From Verrucomicrobia subdivision 3 bacterium UBA693 (GTDB taxonomy: Bacteria; Verrucomicrobiota; Verrucomicrobiia; Limisphaerales; UBA8199): DNA of 64,000 nt. Of this stretch, positions 8,397-17,168 are shown in pieces; position 1 is the first letter of the stretch; each line of letters starts with the position of its first letter. Below the pieces are notes generated by a model. The model had not been told where the DNA came from. It was given only the letters and a program-made list of their open reading frames with translations, and searched no databases. The translations under genes were made by a program, and so were the position numbers. Location of the stretch: contig DBMR01000052.1 in the NCBI GenBank assembly GCA_002298785.1, positions 16,652 to 80,651 on the forward strand, in the 5' to 3' direction.

Positions 8397-9623
8397 CTAT
8401 TTCTTCTTCTGCACTTGCGATGCCACCTTCAGTCGCAACGCATTCAAGCGAATGAAACCGGTCGCGTCGTCCTGGTTGTAGGCTTTGGTGGGATCCGCTT
8501 CCATCGTGGCGATCGCAGGATTATATAGGCTGACCGGCGATTTGCGGCCCGCGACCATTATGTTGCCTTTGTACAATTTCACGCGCACGGTGCCGGTGAC
8601 GTTCTTCTGGCTCTCGGTCACGAAAGCCTGCAGCGCCAGCCGCTCGGGAGAAAACCAATACCCGTAATAGACCAGCTCCGCGTAACGCGGGACCAGGCTG
8701 TCGCGCAGGTGCATCACTTCGCGGTCCATCGTCAGCGTTTCCATCTGTCGATGCGCGAAGTGCAGGATGGCTCCGCCAGGAGTTTCGTAAACGCCGCGGG
8801 ATTTCATGCCCACGTAGCGATTCTCGACCATGTCCACGCGGCCCACGCCATGTTTGCCGCCGATCTTGTTCAATGTTTTCATGACCCCCAACGGATCAAG
8901 GGCCTTGCCGTTCACAGCGACGCAGTCGCCCTTCTTGAAATCCAGGGTCACGTATTCCGGCTTGTCGGGCGCGTCCTCTGGAAAGACGGAGAGCGTATTG
9001 AAAAAGTCGCGATACTTCAGAGCGCCGGCATCAAACCACGGATCCTCGAGAATGCCCGCTTCATAGGAGATGTGGAGGAGGTTGCGATCCATGGAGAACG
9101 GCTTCTTGGCAGAGGCCTGCACCGGGATCCGTTTCTCTTCGCAATAAGCGATCATTTCCGCGCGGCCGGGAAATTGGTCCCGGAACCGGGCTTCGCGCCA
9201 CGGGGCGATTACCTGGAGTTGCGGAGCGAGAGCGGCGGCGGTGAGTTCGAACCGCACCTGGTCGTTTCCTTTGCCGGTCGCGCCGTGTGCCAGGGCATCC
9301 GCCTTCTCTTTTCGGGCCACGTCGATCATGCCTTTGGCGATGAGCGGCCGTGCGATGCTGGTTCCCAGGTAATACTGGCTCTCGTAAACGGCCGAGGCCT
9401 GGATCATCGGGAAAATGAAATCGCGGGCAAACTCCTCTTGCAGATCGGTAATGTAAATGCTGGACGCCCCGGTTTTTTTAGCCTTGGCTTCCAGCCCCTT
9501 TAGCTCTTCCTCCTGCCCAATGTTGGCGCAGAAGGCAATCATCTCCGCGTTATAGTTTTCCTTGATCCAGGAAAGCAGCACTGAAGTGTCCAGGCCGCCT
9601 GAGTATGCCAATACAATTTTCAT
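8397..9623 (-). CDS. argG: Argininosuccinate synthase
   Basis: 408 residues, a normal length for the family. It makes argininosuccinate from citrulline and aspartate with ATP, the penultimate step of arginine synthesis. The PP-loop AYSGGLDTSVLLSW is at residues 6-19. Other family blocks are DLQEEFARDFIFP, YLGTSIARPLIAK, HGATGKGNDQVRFEL, APWREARF and KSRGVYETPGGAIL. The C terminus ends in a run of Lys. It is transcribed alone; a long untranslated region with two hairpins lies upstream (9865-9902). Confidence 0.97.
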   Translation of the reverse strand: MKIVLAYSGGLDTSVLLSWIKENYNAEMIAFCANIGQEEELKGLEAKAKKTGASSIYITDLQEEFARDFIFPMIQASAVYESQYYLGTSIARPLIAKGMIDVARKEKADALAHGATGKGNDQVRFELTAAALAPQLQVIAPWREARFRDQFPGRAEMIAYCEEKRIPVQASAKKPFSMDRNLLHISYEAGILEDPWFDAGALKYRDFFNTLSVFPEDAPDKPEYVTLDFKKGDCVAVNGKALDPLGVMKTLNKIGGKHGVGRVDMVENRYVGMKSRGVYETPGGAILHFAHRQMETLTMDREVMHLRDSLVPRYAELVYYGYWFSPERLALQAFVTESQKNVTGTVRVKLYKGNIMVAGRKSPVSLYNPAIATMEADPTKAYNQDDATGFIRLNALRLKVASQVQKKK

Positions 9624-10148
9624 AGATTAATCCAAAATGTCAGGCCGAATGAAAAGCCAACGCGCCGTGCTTGGAAAGCAGAAAGCGCGGCGATTTATGG
9701 CGAGGGATGACCGGGAAACCGGAGGCTCACGGTCCGTGGGCAGGTCTTGCATGGCGTATCAGAGCGCAGCGGGTGTGACCGCTTCTAACGGTGGTGGCGC
9801 GCGGGATTTGTCGGGTGAACTCCTTACGGTGCTGTCGGGGTGCAGCTCAAAAATCAGCTTTCCGCTACCTGATTTCAGGTAGTGCTGGGCGCAAATCCAG
9901 CATTTATTTCGTTTTTCTACCTGTTTTTGGGGATAGGCAGCCCGACCAGTTTCCCCCAGTATGGGCTTGTGAATCTGGGCGTTTAAAGGCGGCCTGGGGG
10001 ATGCGAAATGGGGAGGTTCTAACGGGATAAGGGAAGTCGCCAACCGACGACTTGGGGGGAGCATCAGCCGAAATGGAGCGCCCAGATTCACGCCTCCTTT
10101 TTTACAGATACTTTCGCCGCACCGTTCTAAATCCGTGGATGCTTCGGC
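9624..10148. other. 525-base intergenic region with adjacent hairpins
   Basis: This stretch separates the start of argG from the end of yggS (both minus strand). Frames here give only short, unsupported ORFs. Two perfect inverted repeats lie side by side: CTACCTGA/TCAGGTAG at 9865-9882 (2-base loop) and TGCTGG/CCAGCA at 9883-9902 (8-base loop). They may form part of the argG leader or the end of yggS transcripts. The rest shows nothing I can name. Confidence 0.45.
9865..9902. promoter_or_regulatory. Tandem inverted repeats upstream of argG
   Basis: Two perfect stems abut each other: 8 base pairs with a TT loop (9865-9882) and 6 base pairs with an 8-base loop (9883-9902). The first is short and nearly symmetric, like a protein-binding operator, and could equally fold in RNA. 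Distance to the argG start on the minus strand is about 240 bases. It does not resemble an ArgR box in the part I can compare. Function unknown. Confidence 0.35.
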
Positions 10149-10838
10149 TCAGCGGGCTTTGGGGCGTTCTCCAAAGAGGGCGGTCCCGATCCGGACTATG
10201 GTCGCCCCTTCCTCAATCGCCACTTCAAAATCACCACTCATCCCCATGCTGATATGGGGCAGGGGCGCCCCAAGCAGTTGTTCGCACTCCTGTTTCAGAG
10301 TTCGCAGTTGGGCGAAAACCGGTCGCACCTTTTCCGGTGTTGGGGTCCATGGTGGGATGGTCATGAGACCATGGATTTCCAGGCGGGGCAGCTCATTGAT
10401 CGCTTTAAACTCCTCCAGCAACTGGGCTGGTTTGTAGCCGAACTTGCTGGCTTCGCCCACCATGTTTACCTCGAGCAGAATGGGCAGCGTTCGCGCGGCC
10501 TGGTCGGCGCGCTGGTTGAGTTCCTCCGCCAGGGCTAGACTGTCTACGCTTTCGATCATTTGAAACAGCCGCACGGCATCCCGGCATTTGTTGGATTGCA
10601 GATGGCCGATCATGTGCCATCGGAGTTTTCCTGGGCAGAGGGGAATTTTGGCTTTGGCTTCCTGCACCTTGCTCTCGCCGAAAACCGAGAGACCCAGGCG
10701 GGCAGCTTCGGCCACGGTATCCGGTGTATGTGTCTTGGAAACTGCCAGCAGCATGACGGAAGCAGGATCGCGCCCGGCGCGCGTGGCGGCGGCGCGAATG
10801 CGTTCCTGAATGGAATTTAAGTTCTCAGCCAAACCCAT
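10149..10838 (-). CDS. yggS: YggS/PROSC family PLP-binding protein
   Basis: 229 residues, usual length. A single-domain alanine-racemase-like TIM barrel that binds pyridoxal phosphate and keeps vitamin B6 and amino-acid pools in balance. The PLP-binding Lys is K35 in MLLAVSKTHTPD. Other signatures are FGESKVQEAKAK (normally GENYVQE-like), WHMIGHLQSNK, SVDSLALAEELN, LLEVNMVGEASKFG, GLMTIPPW and the phosphate-binding ISMGMSGDFEVAIEEGATIVRIGTALFG. Transcribed alone on the minus strand, divergent from the EVE gene. Confidence 0.95.
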   Translation of the reverse strand: MGLAENLNSIQERIRAAATRAGRDPASVMLLAVSKTHTPDTVAEAARLGLSVFGESKVQEAKAKIPLCPGKLRWHMIGHLQSNKCRDAVRLFQMIESVDSLALAEELNQRADQAARTLPILLEVNMVGEASKFGYKPAQLLEEFKAINELPRLEIHGLMTIPPWTPTPEKVRPVFAQLRTLKQECEQLLGAPLPHISMGMSGDFEVAIEEGATIVRIGTALFGERPKAR

Positions 10839-10931
10839 GCTGTCAAATTACGCGGGGAAACTCGGGGAGAACAGGCAAAAACGGTTGGTTTCGCGCGTGA
10901 CTCGACCCTGCATCCAGTTAAAAATGCCGCC

Positions 10932-11345
10932 ATGCAATATTGGCTGGTGAAACAGGAGCCGGAAGCTTACGCGTGGGCCAAATTTGTGGCGGACGGAAAG
11001 ACCGCCTGGACCGGGGTGCGAAACTTTCAGGCCCGCAACAACCTGCGGTTGATGAAGACCGGGGACCGTGTGTTTTATTACCACAGTGGAACGGGCAAAG
11101 AGATTGTTGGTTTGGCCAAAGTCCTGCGGAGCGCGTATCCCGACCCGACGGCGACCGAGGGCGACTGGTCCAGTGTGGACCTTGGGCCAGAGCAGGCCCT
11201 GACATCGCCGGTGACCCTGGTGCAGATCAAAGCGGATGCCGTGCTCAAGGAAATGGCGCTCGTTAAAAACTCCCGGCTTTCGGTGCAGCCAGTCACCCCA
11301 GCGCAATTCCAGCGGGTCCTCAAGCTGTCGGAGGCGGCCCGATGA
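10932..11345 (+). CDS. EVE domain-containing protein
   Basis: 137 residues, a single EVE (PUA-like) domain. It starts MQYWLVKQEPEAYAW, the family's usual N terminus, followed by WTGVRNFQARNNLRLMKTGDRVFYYHSG and a GLAKVLRSAYPDPTA block. EVE domains bind modified bases in RNA or DNA; the bacterial single-domain proteins have no settled function. Its stop overlaps the start of the HAD gene (ATGA at 11342-11345), so the two are translationally coupled. Confidence 0.93.
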   Translation: MQYWLVKQEPEAYAWAKFVADGKTAWTGVRNFQARNNLRLMKTGDRVFYYHSGTGKEIVGLAKVLRSAYPDPTATEGDWSSVDLGPEQALTSPVTLVQIKADAVLKEMALVKNSRLSVQPVTPAQFQRVLKLSEAAR

Positions 11346-12001
11346 AGCAGGTTCAGGCGGTCATTTTCGACATGGATGGGGTGATCGTGGACAGCGAGCC
11401 ACGACATGAGAAGGCGTTTTTCGAGGTTATCCGGGAAATCGGCTATGGCGAGACGCACGGCATGGTGTTCGCCGATTACGTTGGGCGCACAGACCAGGAT
11501 TTATGGCAGGCCTTTGTAGCTCGCCACACGCCGCCGCATCCACTCGAGGAACTCCTGGCGCGGAAACGGGCGAAAGTGCTGGAGATTCTGCGGCGGGACC
11601 AGCCCCTGTTCCCGGGATTATACGAGTTGGTCGAGGGATTGTCGCGGCGATACCGTCTGGGATTGGCGTCGGGGTCGGAACGGCCCATTGTAGAGGCGGT
11701 ACTGGAACTGCGGGAGCTGGGACGATTTTTTCCGGTGACGATCAGCGGTTCGGATATCAAGCGGGGCAAACCGGCTCCGGACATTTTCCTGCTGGCCGCC
11801 CGGCGGATGGGCGTGGCGGCGGAGGGTTGCGTGGTGATTGAGGACTCGAAGCCGGGTGTGGCAGCTGGGTTGGCTGCCGGCATGACGGTTATCGCCATCA
11901 CCAACACCTATCCACGCGAAGAACTGGTCCACGCACATCACGTGGTGAGTTCTTACGAGGAAATCGGGAGCCTGTTGTTGGGAGCCTCCGGAACCAACTG
12001 A
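11342..12001 (+). CDS. HAD-superfamily phosphatase, beta-phosphoglucomutase-like
   Basis: 219 residues. HAD motif I is VIFDMDGVIVDSEP with nucleophile D10 and acid/base D12. Motif II is LASGSERP, the catalytic Lys is in SDIKRGKPAPDIFL, and motif IV is CVVIEDSKPGVAAG. The helical cap between motifs I and II (about residues 20-85) is of the subclass I type seen in beta-phosphoglucomutase and pseudouridine or sugar phosphatases. The substrate cannot be told from sequence. Start ATG at 11342 overlaps the stop of the EVE gene. Confidence 0.92.
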   Translation: MKQVQAVIFDMDGVIVDSEPRHEKAFFEVIREIGYGETHGMVFADYVGRTDQDLWQAFVARHTPPHPLEELLARKRAKVLEILRRDQPLFPGLYELVEGLSRRYRLGLASGSERPIVEAVLELRELGRFFPVTISGSDIKRGKPAPDIFLLAARRMGVAAEGCVVIEDSKPGVAAGLAAGMTVIAITNTYPREELVHAHHVVSSYEEIGSLLLGASGTN

Positions 12002-12026
12002 TCAAATCCCGCTTACGCTGGACCGG

Positions 12027-12836
12027 TTACGGGTGGCTCTTTTTGAACTCGGCCTGGGCTTGTGGTTGCAACTGTTCTAGGTGCTTGATGCGATCGGCAT
12101 CAACCGGGTGGGTGCTGAGCCAGCGTTCGAGGATGCCGGGCGGGGCTTTGCTGGTGCCTTTGGAGTCAGAAAACCGCTTCCAGAAGGCAATCGCCTCGGC
12201 GGGATCGTAGCCGCCCCGCGCCATGTAAATTAAGCCGATTTCGTCGGCCTCCGACTCCTGTTGACGGCTATGGGGCAATTCGCGGCCCATCTTGGAGCCC
12301 AGGCCGTAAGCCAGGGCGGCCGCACTTTGAACTTTCGGATCAGAGGAAGACAGGGTCGCTCCCAGGAGCTCGCCGCCCGTTTGCATCACCATGGCTTCGC
12401 TCATTCGTTCCGCACCATGATGAGCGACAGCGTGGCCGACCTCGTGTCCGATTACAGTGGCCAGGCCGGCATCGGTCCGGGCGATGGGCAACAGCCCAGT
12501 GTAAACGCCGACCTTCCCGCCAGGCAGACAAAAGGCGTTGGCTTCGGTGCTCTCAAAAACCACAAATTCCCATTGGGCATTCGGCATGTCCGGTGCGGCT
12601 ACCTGGGCGATCCGTTTGCCCACCCGTTGGACTTGTTCATTGGCCGCCCGGTCCTTGCTGATGGGGGTGTCCTTTTTCATTTGTTCAAAGCTGGTTAAAC
12701 CGAGCTGCATTTCCTGCCCGGAAGAAATGAGGTTAAGGCTTTTCCGGCCGGTGACCGGTACCGTTGAACAGCCTTGAACCAGAAGAGCCAAGGCGAGCAG
12801 GCAAAGGATTGCCGCCAGCGTTTGTCGATATTTCAT
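12027..12836 (-). CDS. M48 family metalloprotease lipoprotein (LoiP/BepA-like)
   Basis: The start at 12836 (MKYRQTLAAILCLLALALLVQGC) gives a clean lipoprotein signal with lipobox LVQGC; the 11 codons before it in the same frame are not needed. The 269-residue protein has STVPVTGRKSLNLISSGQE, the usual N terminus of periplasmic M48 proteases. It has the zinc motif HEVGHAVAHH (HEXXH) and a downstream QQESEADEIGLIYMARGGYDP supplying the third ligand Glu. The family degrades or assembles outer-membrane proteins on the periplasmic side. It converges with the HAD gene. Confidence 0.94.
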   Translation of the reverse strand: MKYRQTLAAILCLLALALLVQGCSTVPVTGRKSLNLISSGQEMQLGLTSFEQMKKDTPISKDRAANEQVQRVGKRIAQVAAPDMPNAQWEFVVFESTEANAFCLPGGKVGVYTGLLPIARTDAGLATVIGHEVGHAVAHHGAERMSEAMVMQTGGELLGATLSSSDPKVQSAAALAYGLGSKMGRELPHSRQQESEADEIGLIYMARGGYDPAEAIAFWKRFSDSKGTSKAPPGILERWLSTHPVDADRIKHLEQLQPQAQAEFKKSHP

Positions 12837-13045
12837 AGTAACAAAAGAATTACTCACCTCACTAAGCAACCATAACTTTTTGGGTTTTCAATCTCGCATT
12901 CACGCACCGCGCGGAAATTTTGAAGTGCCCGTAAGTGGGCAGCTTGTGGGATCGCCGTGTGAAGGAGTCTGCGTGGTAGGCTGGCGAGCATTTTCGCTGG
13001 CTGGGCGTGGCCCGGGCGGTTAGAGTGATTCCGGATACAACCGTT

Positions 13046-13435
13046 ATGAAATTGAGAATCGCCATGATGAGCCTTGCGGCCGCACTGTGCTTCGGCCTGT
13101 TTGGGGGATGCGCCCAAAACCAGGTGTCGGAATATCAGTCCACATATCACTACCCGCAGGTTTCTTCCGGCGCGCTCTTCCTCACCCTGCCGCCGGAGGT
13201 GCAGAACACGATTCGAGCCCAGACCGGTGGGGAACAAATCGACGACATCCGCAAGTTCACCAATTCCGGCGCGGTGTACTACCGGATCGAATTTCGCAAG
13301 TCCGTCTTGTATCCGCCGCTTTTCGTCGCTACGAACGGCGCGGTCTTGAACCCGGATCAGAGCGTGGCGGTGCGGGAACCTTCCGCAACCTTGAAAGAAA
13401 TCAAGGGCGACGCACCGGCGCCGACCTCGCCTTAA
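13046..13435 (+). CDS. Hypothetical lipoprotein
   Basis: The ATG at 13046 (MKLRIAMMSLAAALCFGLFGGC) gives a lipoprotein signal with Cys at residue 22; 129 residues in all. The mature part contains TLPPEVQNTIRAQTGGEQIDDIRKF and YYRIEFRKSVLYPPLFVATNG, a pattern like small secreted PepSY-like or BLIP-like domains. I cannot assign a family. It is divergent from the M48 protease and converges with hemW. Confidence 0.7.
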   Translation: MKLRIAMMSLAAALCFGLFGGCAQNQVSEYQSTYHYPQVSSGALFLTLPPEVQNTIRAQTGGEQIDDIRKFTNSGAVYYRIEFRKSVLYPPLFVATNGAVLNPDQSVAVREPSATLKEIKGDAPAPTSP

Positions 13436-13510
13436 ACCGCAGCCACTCCACTTCGGGATTGCGTCAGGCCGGTTCGCCACCGACTGGGCAGGATAGTCGG
13501 TCCCGGGCGG

Positions 13511-14704
13511 TTACTTCGAACCCAAAAATAGCTGGGCGGCTGAGTCGGCAAACCGGAGTCCTTCTGCGGAAAGACGGAAGCGTTCGGGAGTGCGTTCTCC
13601 CCATCCGTTGGCAACCAGTTCGTCCATGGCCGCAACCCATTCGGTTCGCAGATCGCAGCCCGCCACCTGTAGAAACGTTTCAAAAGGCCACCCGGCCACC
13701 ATGCGCAACCCAAAAGCGGCGGTCTCCCCCGCGCGTCCACGCGGGGACAGGCATTCGGAACTTTCGATGGCGCGGCGGCCTTTTTCAATCTGCTCGCAAT
13801 AAAGCTGGGTGTTGGCCCAGTTACGGGCGCGTACGCCGCGCACGTAGCCGGTGGCGCCGGGGCCCAGTCCATGGAAGGAGCCTCCGCGCCAATAATTCAC
13901 GTTGTGGCGGCAGGCGTGCGCGGGCACATCCGGCAGCGGTGGACGGACCGGCGCGGCGGCGCGCCAAACCGGGCGCGCGAAATTGGCCACCTCATACTGC
14001 TCCAAGCCCGCGGCTCCCGCCCGCTGCACCAATTCCTCGAACATGGCGCAAGCGAGATCCTCGTCCTCCTTCACCTCACCCGCCTGGAGCTGGGCAAACA
14101 AAGCGGTGTCTTCCTCATAAATGACTTCATAAGTGGAAAGGTGTTCGCTATCCAGCGCCAGCGCCTCCGTCAACGTGGCATCCCATATCGCCAGCGTCTG
14201 ACCGGGGATTGCGAACATCAAATCCAAGTTAAGATTGTCGAACCCGGCTTTGCGCAGGGTATCCCAGGATCGGAACACCATGTCGCGGCTGTGGACCCGG
14301 CCCAGGCGGTCGAGCAGTTGTTCGTCCAGGGATTGAACTCCCATGGAGATGCGGTTAACGCCCCGCTCGCGCAGCAAACGGGCTTTATCCAGGGAGACCG
14401 TGGCCGGGTTGCACTCGACGGTGAATTCGGACGCGGGCAGGAGTCGATGCTTCTCCATCGCGTCCAGGATGTCCGTCCATTGCTTCAAGTTAAGGAGGGA
14501 GGGCGTGCCGCCACCGAAAAAGACGGATTCGAGTTTCAGGTCCGGAGCCACCCATCCCAGTTCGCGAACCAGCGCTGATACGTAACGATTAATCTCCTCT
14601 CCGGTGGAGGGCTCCGAATAAAAGGCGCAATACGAGCATTTCCGCGCGCAGAAGGGCACGTGGACGTAGAGACTTTTTATCGGGTCGCCATGGGTTTTGG
14701 CCAT
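13511..14704 (-). CDS. hemW: Heme chaperone HemW (radical SAM)
   Basis: The start at 14704 (MAKTHGDPIKSLYVHVPFC) gives 397 residues. The radical SAM motif C19-x3-C23-x2-C26 is followed directly by A-F (CSYCAFYS), as in HemW rather than HemN. Further on are VFFGGGTPSLL, ECNPATVSLDKARLLRERGVNRISMGVQSLD, NLDLMFAIPGQTLAIW and STYEVIYEEDT. The C-terminal HemN_C domain has GLGPGATGYV. HemW binds heme and hands it to respiratory proteins; many genomes call it an oxygen-independent coproporphyrinogen oxidase, which it is not. Confidence 0.93.
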   Translation of the reverse strand: MAKTHGDPIKSLYVHVPFCARKCSYCAFYSEPSTGEEINRYVSALVRELGWVAPDLKLESVFFGGGTPSLLNLKQWTDILDAMEKHRLLPASEFTVECNPATVSLDKARLLRERGVNRISMGVQSLDEQLLDRLGRVHSRDMVFRSWDTLRKAGFDNLNLDLMFAIPGQTLAIWDATLTEALALDSEHLSTYEVIYEEDTALFAQLQAGEVKEDEDLACAMFEELVQRAGAAGLEQYEVANFARPVWRAAAPVRPPLPDVPAHACRHNVNYWRGGSFHGLGPGATGYVRGVRARNWANTQLYCEQIEKGRRAIESSECLSPRGRAGETAAFGLRMVAGWPFETFLQVAGCDLRTEWVAAMDELVANGWGERTPERFRLSAEGLRFADSAAQLFLGSK

Positions 14705-14832
14705 GATCTCAGAATAGCCGATGCCGTGCCTGCTTTCGAGCCTGGAGTTTGACTCGCGCGCGCTGAGCGCTCCAGCTCCGGCAGGGCAGGACAATAATCA
14801 GGGCAATTCCCGAAGCCGCCCGCGCTCTGAGG

Positions 14833-15462
14833 CTAAGCTGAGGACAGATGGCTATCGTTTCCATATTCGTTCTGGTGCTGCCCTAACGCCCTCCAATATA
14901 CCTTCAAGCTCTTGCAACGAACCATCCGATTCGCTGGAATCTGAAATAGAACCAGGCCTGCATCCAGGATGTCGGCGCAAGCGCAAAAGGCGTTGAAGGC
15001 AGAAATGAACGCGACCCAGTCCGACGAGACTTGGGTGACAGCCGACACCAGAAGCGGAGCGATGCTGATGATGAACAGAGGCATGAGCAGGATGGCGACC
15101 AAACGATTCCGGCTCAACTCGCCGGCATAGTGGGCGTAGAAGCCCACGGACAGCCCATAACCAAGAATGGACTGCGGCGAGCGCCCCGCCATCGGGTGGA
15201 CCAGGGTATGGATAGACTCGTGGACGACTACCATGCCCGCAAACGCGAGAAGAAAGCTCGGCAGGGACATTGTGGGCAAAATGTCCCGCAATGGTGTGAG
15301 GAGAAACCAAAGCGCGGCCACGATGGCTGCCGCGGCTACACCGATAGGCAGCAGGAGAATCTTTTCGAGCCACGGCGACGGCTGGCGCAGTGATCTCCAC
15401 GAGGCGTCAGGTACGAAGTCTGGCGGGACAGGGATGGCTCCAAGATGAAAGCGCATGTGCAA
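14833..15462 (-). CDS. DUF3267-type putative membrane zincin
   Basis: 209 residues with about four membrane segments (roughly 36-56, 64-80, 100-135 and 140-170). The motif VVVHESIHTLVHPMAG in the second hydrophobic region carries an HExxH zinc site, the hallmark of DUF3267 (putative zincin peptidase) membrane proteins. Asn/Arg-rich SRNRLVAILLMPLFIISIAPLL follows. No substrate is known for the family. The start may be 15462 or the second Met at 15456. Confidence 0.78.
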   Translation of the reverse strand: MHMRFHLGAIPVPPDFVPDASWRSLRQPSPWLEKILLLPIGVAAAAIVAALWFLLTPLRDILPTMSLPSFLLAFAGMVVVHESIHTLVHPMAGRSPQSILGYGLSVGFYAHYAGELSRNRLVAILLMPLFIISIAPLLVSAVTQVSSDWVAFISAFNAFCACADILDAGLVLFQIPANRMVRCKSLKVYWRALGQHQNEYGNDSHLSSA

Positions 15463-15487
15463 TGAGGGGCCTGTGGCCGCCTAGACT

Positions 15488-15703
15488 TTATGGCTGACGA
15501 CGCGCACTCCGCGTTCGTTTTAAGCATAGCTGCCCGTCGGGCAACTGTCGGCACCGGTTCGTTTGACCGAACGAACGGGTTCGAGCCTTCGTTCCGGCGA
15601 TGGGCGGGAGTAGCATGGCCGTGAAGATTCCGATGGTGGCAAAGGCCAGCAGCAACTCGATGATTGTAAACGCCTCGCGGCCAGGGCTGACGGATGACTG
15701 CAT
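15488..15703 (-). pseudogene. Truncated prepilin-like gene fragment
   Basis: The first 35 residues (GREAFTIIELLLAFATIGIFTAMLLPPIAGTKAR) are a type IV prepilin/pseudopilin N terminus: a Gly-x-x-x-Phe-like cleavage site, Glu at the fifth mature position, and a hydrophobic stem. After that the frame becomes Arg/Gln-rich (RSFGQTNRCRQLPDG) and stops at 71 residues, with no globular head. Verrucomicrobial secreted pilin-like proteins are usually several times longer. I read this as a decayed copy, with frameshift likely near 15570-15600. Confidence 0.6.
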
Positions 15704-16303
15704 GCTAAATTAGACGTGCATCCGCCGGTTCCATCACGTGCGCCGAACAAATACACTCAACGATGTGCTGCTGGACTGGCCGGAGCCGCCTGACGCGGAC
15801 CGGCAGGTCAGGCCCGTCCCGAAGTAGCTCCAGCGAAATCGGGCTTAGTCTCACGCAAAGCCAAGACTGCCAAGGGGGAAGGAAAACAAACAAACGGAAA
15901 CCAAGAGGGTGCAGGTATGGGAGATGCATTGGTCGAAGTCGAAGGAACCGTGCGTGGGTTGGTAGTAGGCATGTGGGCCACCACGACTGAAACTTCTTCT
16001 GCGGGGGGCGGGGGATTTGGTGGCACACGACGCAAGGGTTGCGTGTCGATCGCCGCAGAAATGATCAATTCCTGCTGGCGGGGCGGAGAATGAATTACCA
16101 CGGAATACGGACTACGCGGAAGGGGAGGAGTCGGAGCGCGGGCTTCCAAGCTGGCTTATGCAGGTGCGGGTGGAAAAGCGGTGCGGACCGAGGAGATCGC
16201 ACGGCGTTGTTTCTGCTCCAGCTCCGGTAGGAGCGCACTCCAGGCGGGATTTCGGCGCAGCCCGTTCTTGCTGTAGATGGCGAATTAATTCTAAGCTGGT
16301 CGG
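15704..16303. other. 600-base intergenic region with degenerate repeats
   Basis: No supported gene. ORFs here are short, Arg/Gly/Pro-rich and inconsistent. The stretch near 16080-16130 contains TTACCACGGAATACGG, which resembles a dispersed intergenic repeat seen in related genomes (from memory, not checked). GCTCCAGCTCCGGTAGGAG at 16215-16233 recurs in part (TCCAGCTCCGG) at 14770-14780. Together with the prepilin fragment next door this looks like a decayed region. Confidence 0.4.
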
Positions 16304-17119
16304 ATGCGTGATGCAGAGAATCCGAGGCTGGCCAAGTGGCCGTTTTTTCTCGCCGACTTGTTGCTGTTAGGCAGTGCCTACCTGGTGGTGCGACAGGGGG
16401 CGGTGCCGCTGGACTTGTGGCGGGCGGTGGTGATCGTGGCCGCCGTGGCGCTGGGAGGTTATCTCAGCCTGCTGCCGTTTCTGAAGGAATATGAATCGGC
16501 GTCGCGATTGGCCGAGGCGGACCAGCTCCAGACCGTGACAAACCAGATGAATAATCTGGAGGTCCTGGCGGAGCAGATCACCACCGCCACGTCGCGGTGG
16601 CAAGCCGTCCAGGAAGCTTCGGAGAAGATCGTTCGCCAGTCGCAGGAAATCTCCGACCGCATGACCTCGGAAGCCAAGGCTTTCGCCGAGTTCATGAAGA
16701 GCGCCAACGACACTGAGAAAAGCACGCTGCGGCTGGAAGTCGAGAAATTGCGCCGGGCGGAGGGGGATTGGCTGCAAGTGCAGGTGCATACTTTGGACCA
16801 CATCTTTGCGTTGCATCAAAGCGGGATGCGGTCGGGGCAGCCCAACCTGATCGAGAATCTGACGAATTTCCAGAATGCCTGTCGCGACGTTTCCCGCCGG
16901 GTGGGCCTGGGGGTTTACGCGGCGTCGGCGTCGGAACCGTTTGATCCGAAGCGGCATCAGTTGGCGGAGGGCGACCCCGCCCAGGCGTTGGGACGACCGA
17001 TTGGGGTCACCGTTGCGCCGGGTTACACTTTGCAGGGACGAGTTTTGCGGCCGGCCCTGGTGCAGTTGCAGCCGGTAGAGACGGAGCCCGCAGCCCCTGA
17101 GACGGCACCGACGGCTTAG
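16304..17119 (+). CDS. Membrane-anchored GrpE-like protein
   Basis: 271 residues. Two hydrophobic segments (about 10-27 and 38-57) are followed by a long coiled coil (about 62-160; ADQLQTVTNQMNNLEVLAEQ). At 205-252 there is a block closely resembling the GrpE C-terminal beta-domain: EPFDPKRHQLAEG, then GVTVAPGYTLQGRVLRPALVQL, which in GrpE reads FDPxxHEA...GYxxxxRVLRPAxV. GrpE is the nucleotide exchange factor of DnaK and is cytosolic. A membrane-tethered version with its own coiled coil is unusual; exchange activity is inferred only. It has an Ala/Pro/Glu-rich tail. Confidence 0.8.
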   Translation: MRDAENPRLAKWPFFLADLLLLGSAYLVVRQGAVPLDLWRAVVIVAAVALGGYLSLLPFLKEYESASRLAEADQLQTVTNQMNNLEVLAEQITTATSRWQAVQEASEKIVRQSQEISDRMTSEAKAFAEFMKSANDTEKSTLRLEVEKLRRAEGDWLQVQVHTLDHIFALHQSGMRSGQPNLIENLTNFQNACRDVSRRVGLGVYAASASEPFDPKRHQLAEGDPAQALGRPIGVTVAPGYTLQGRVLRPALVQLQPVETEPAAPETAPTA

Positions 17120-17168
17120 TCGGATCGCCAGAATCCTCACCCGAGCTTTTGGCTCCCGGACGGCCTCG

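Noticed and set aside
13087..14124. 345-residue + strand frame across the lipoprotein and hemW
   Set aside because: It overlaps two real genes in other frames and reads as Arg/Pro-rich junk.
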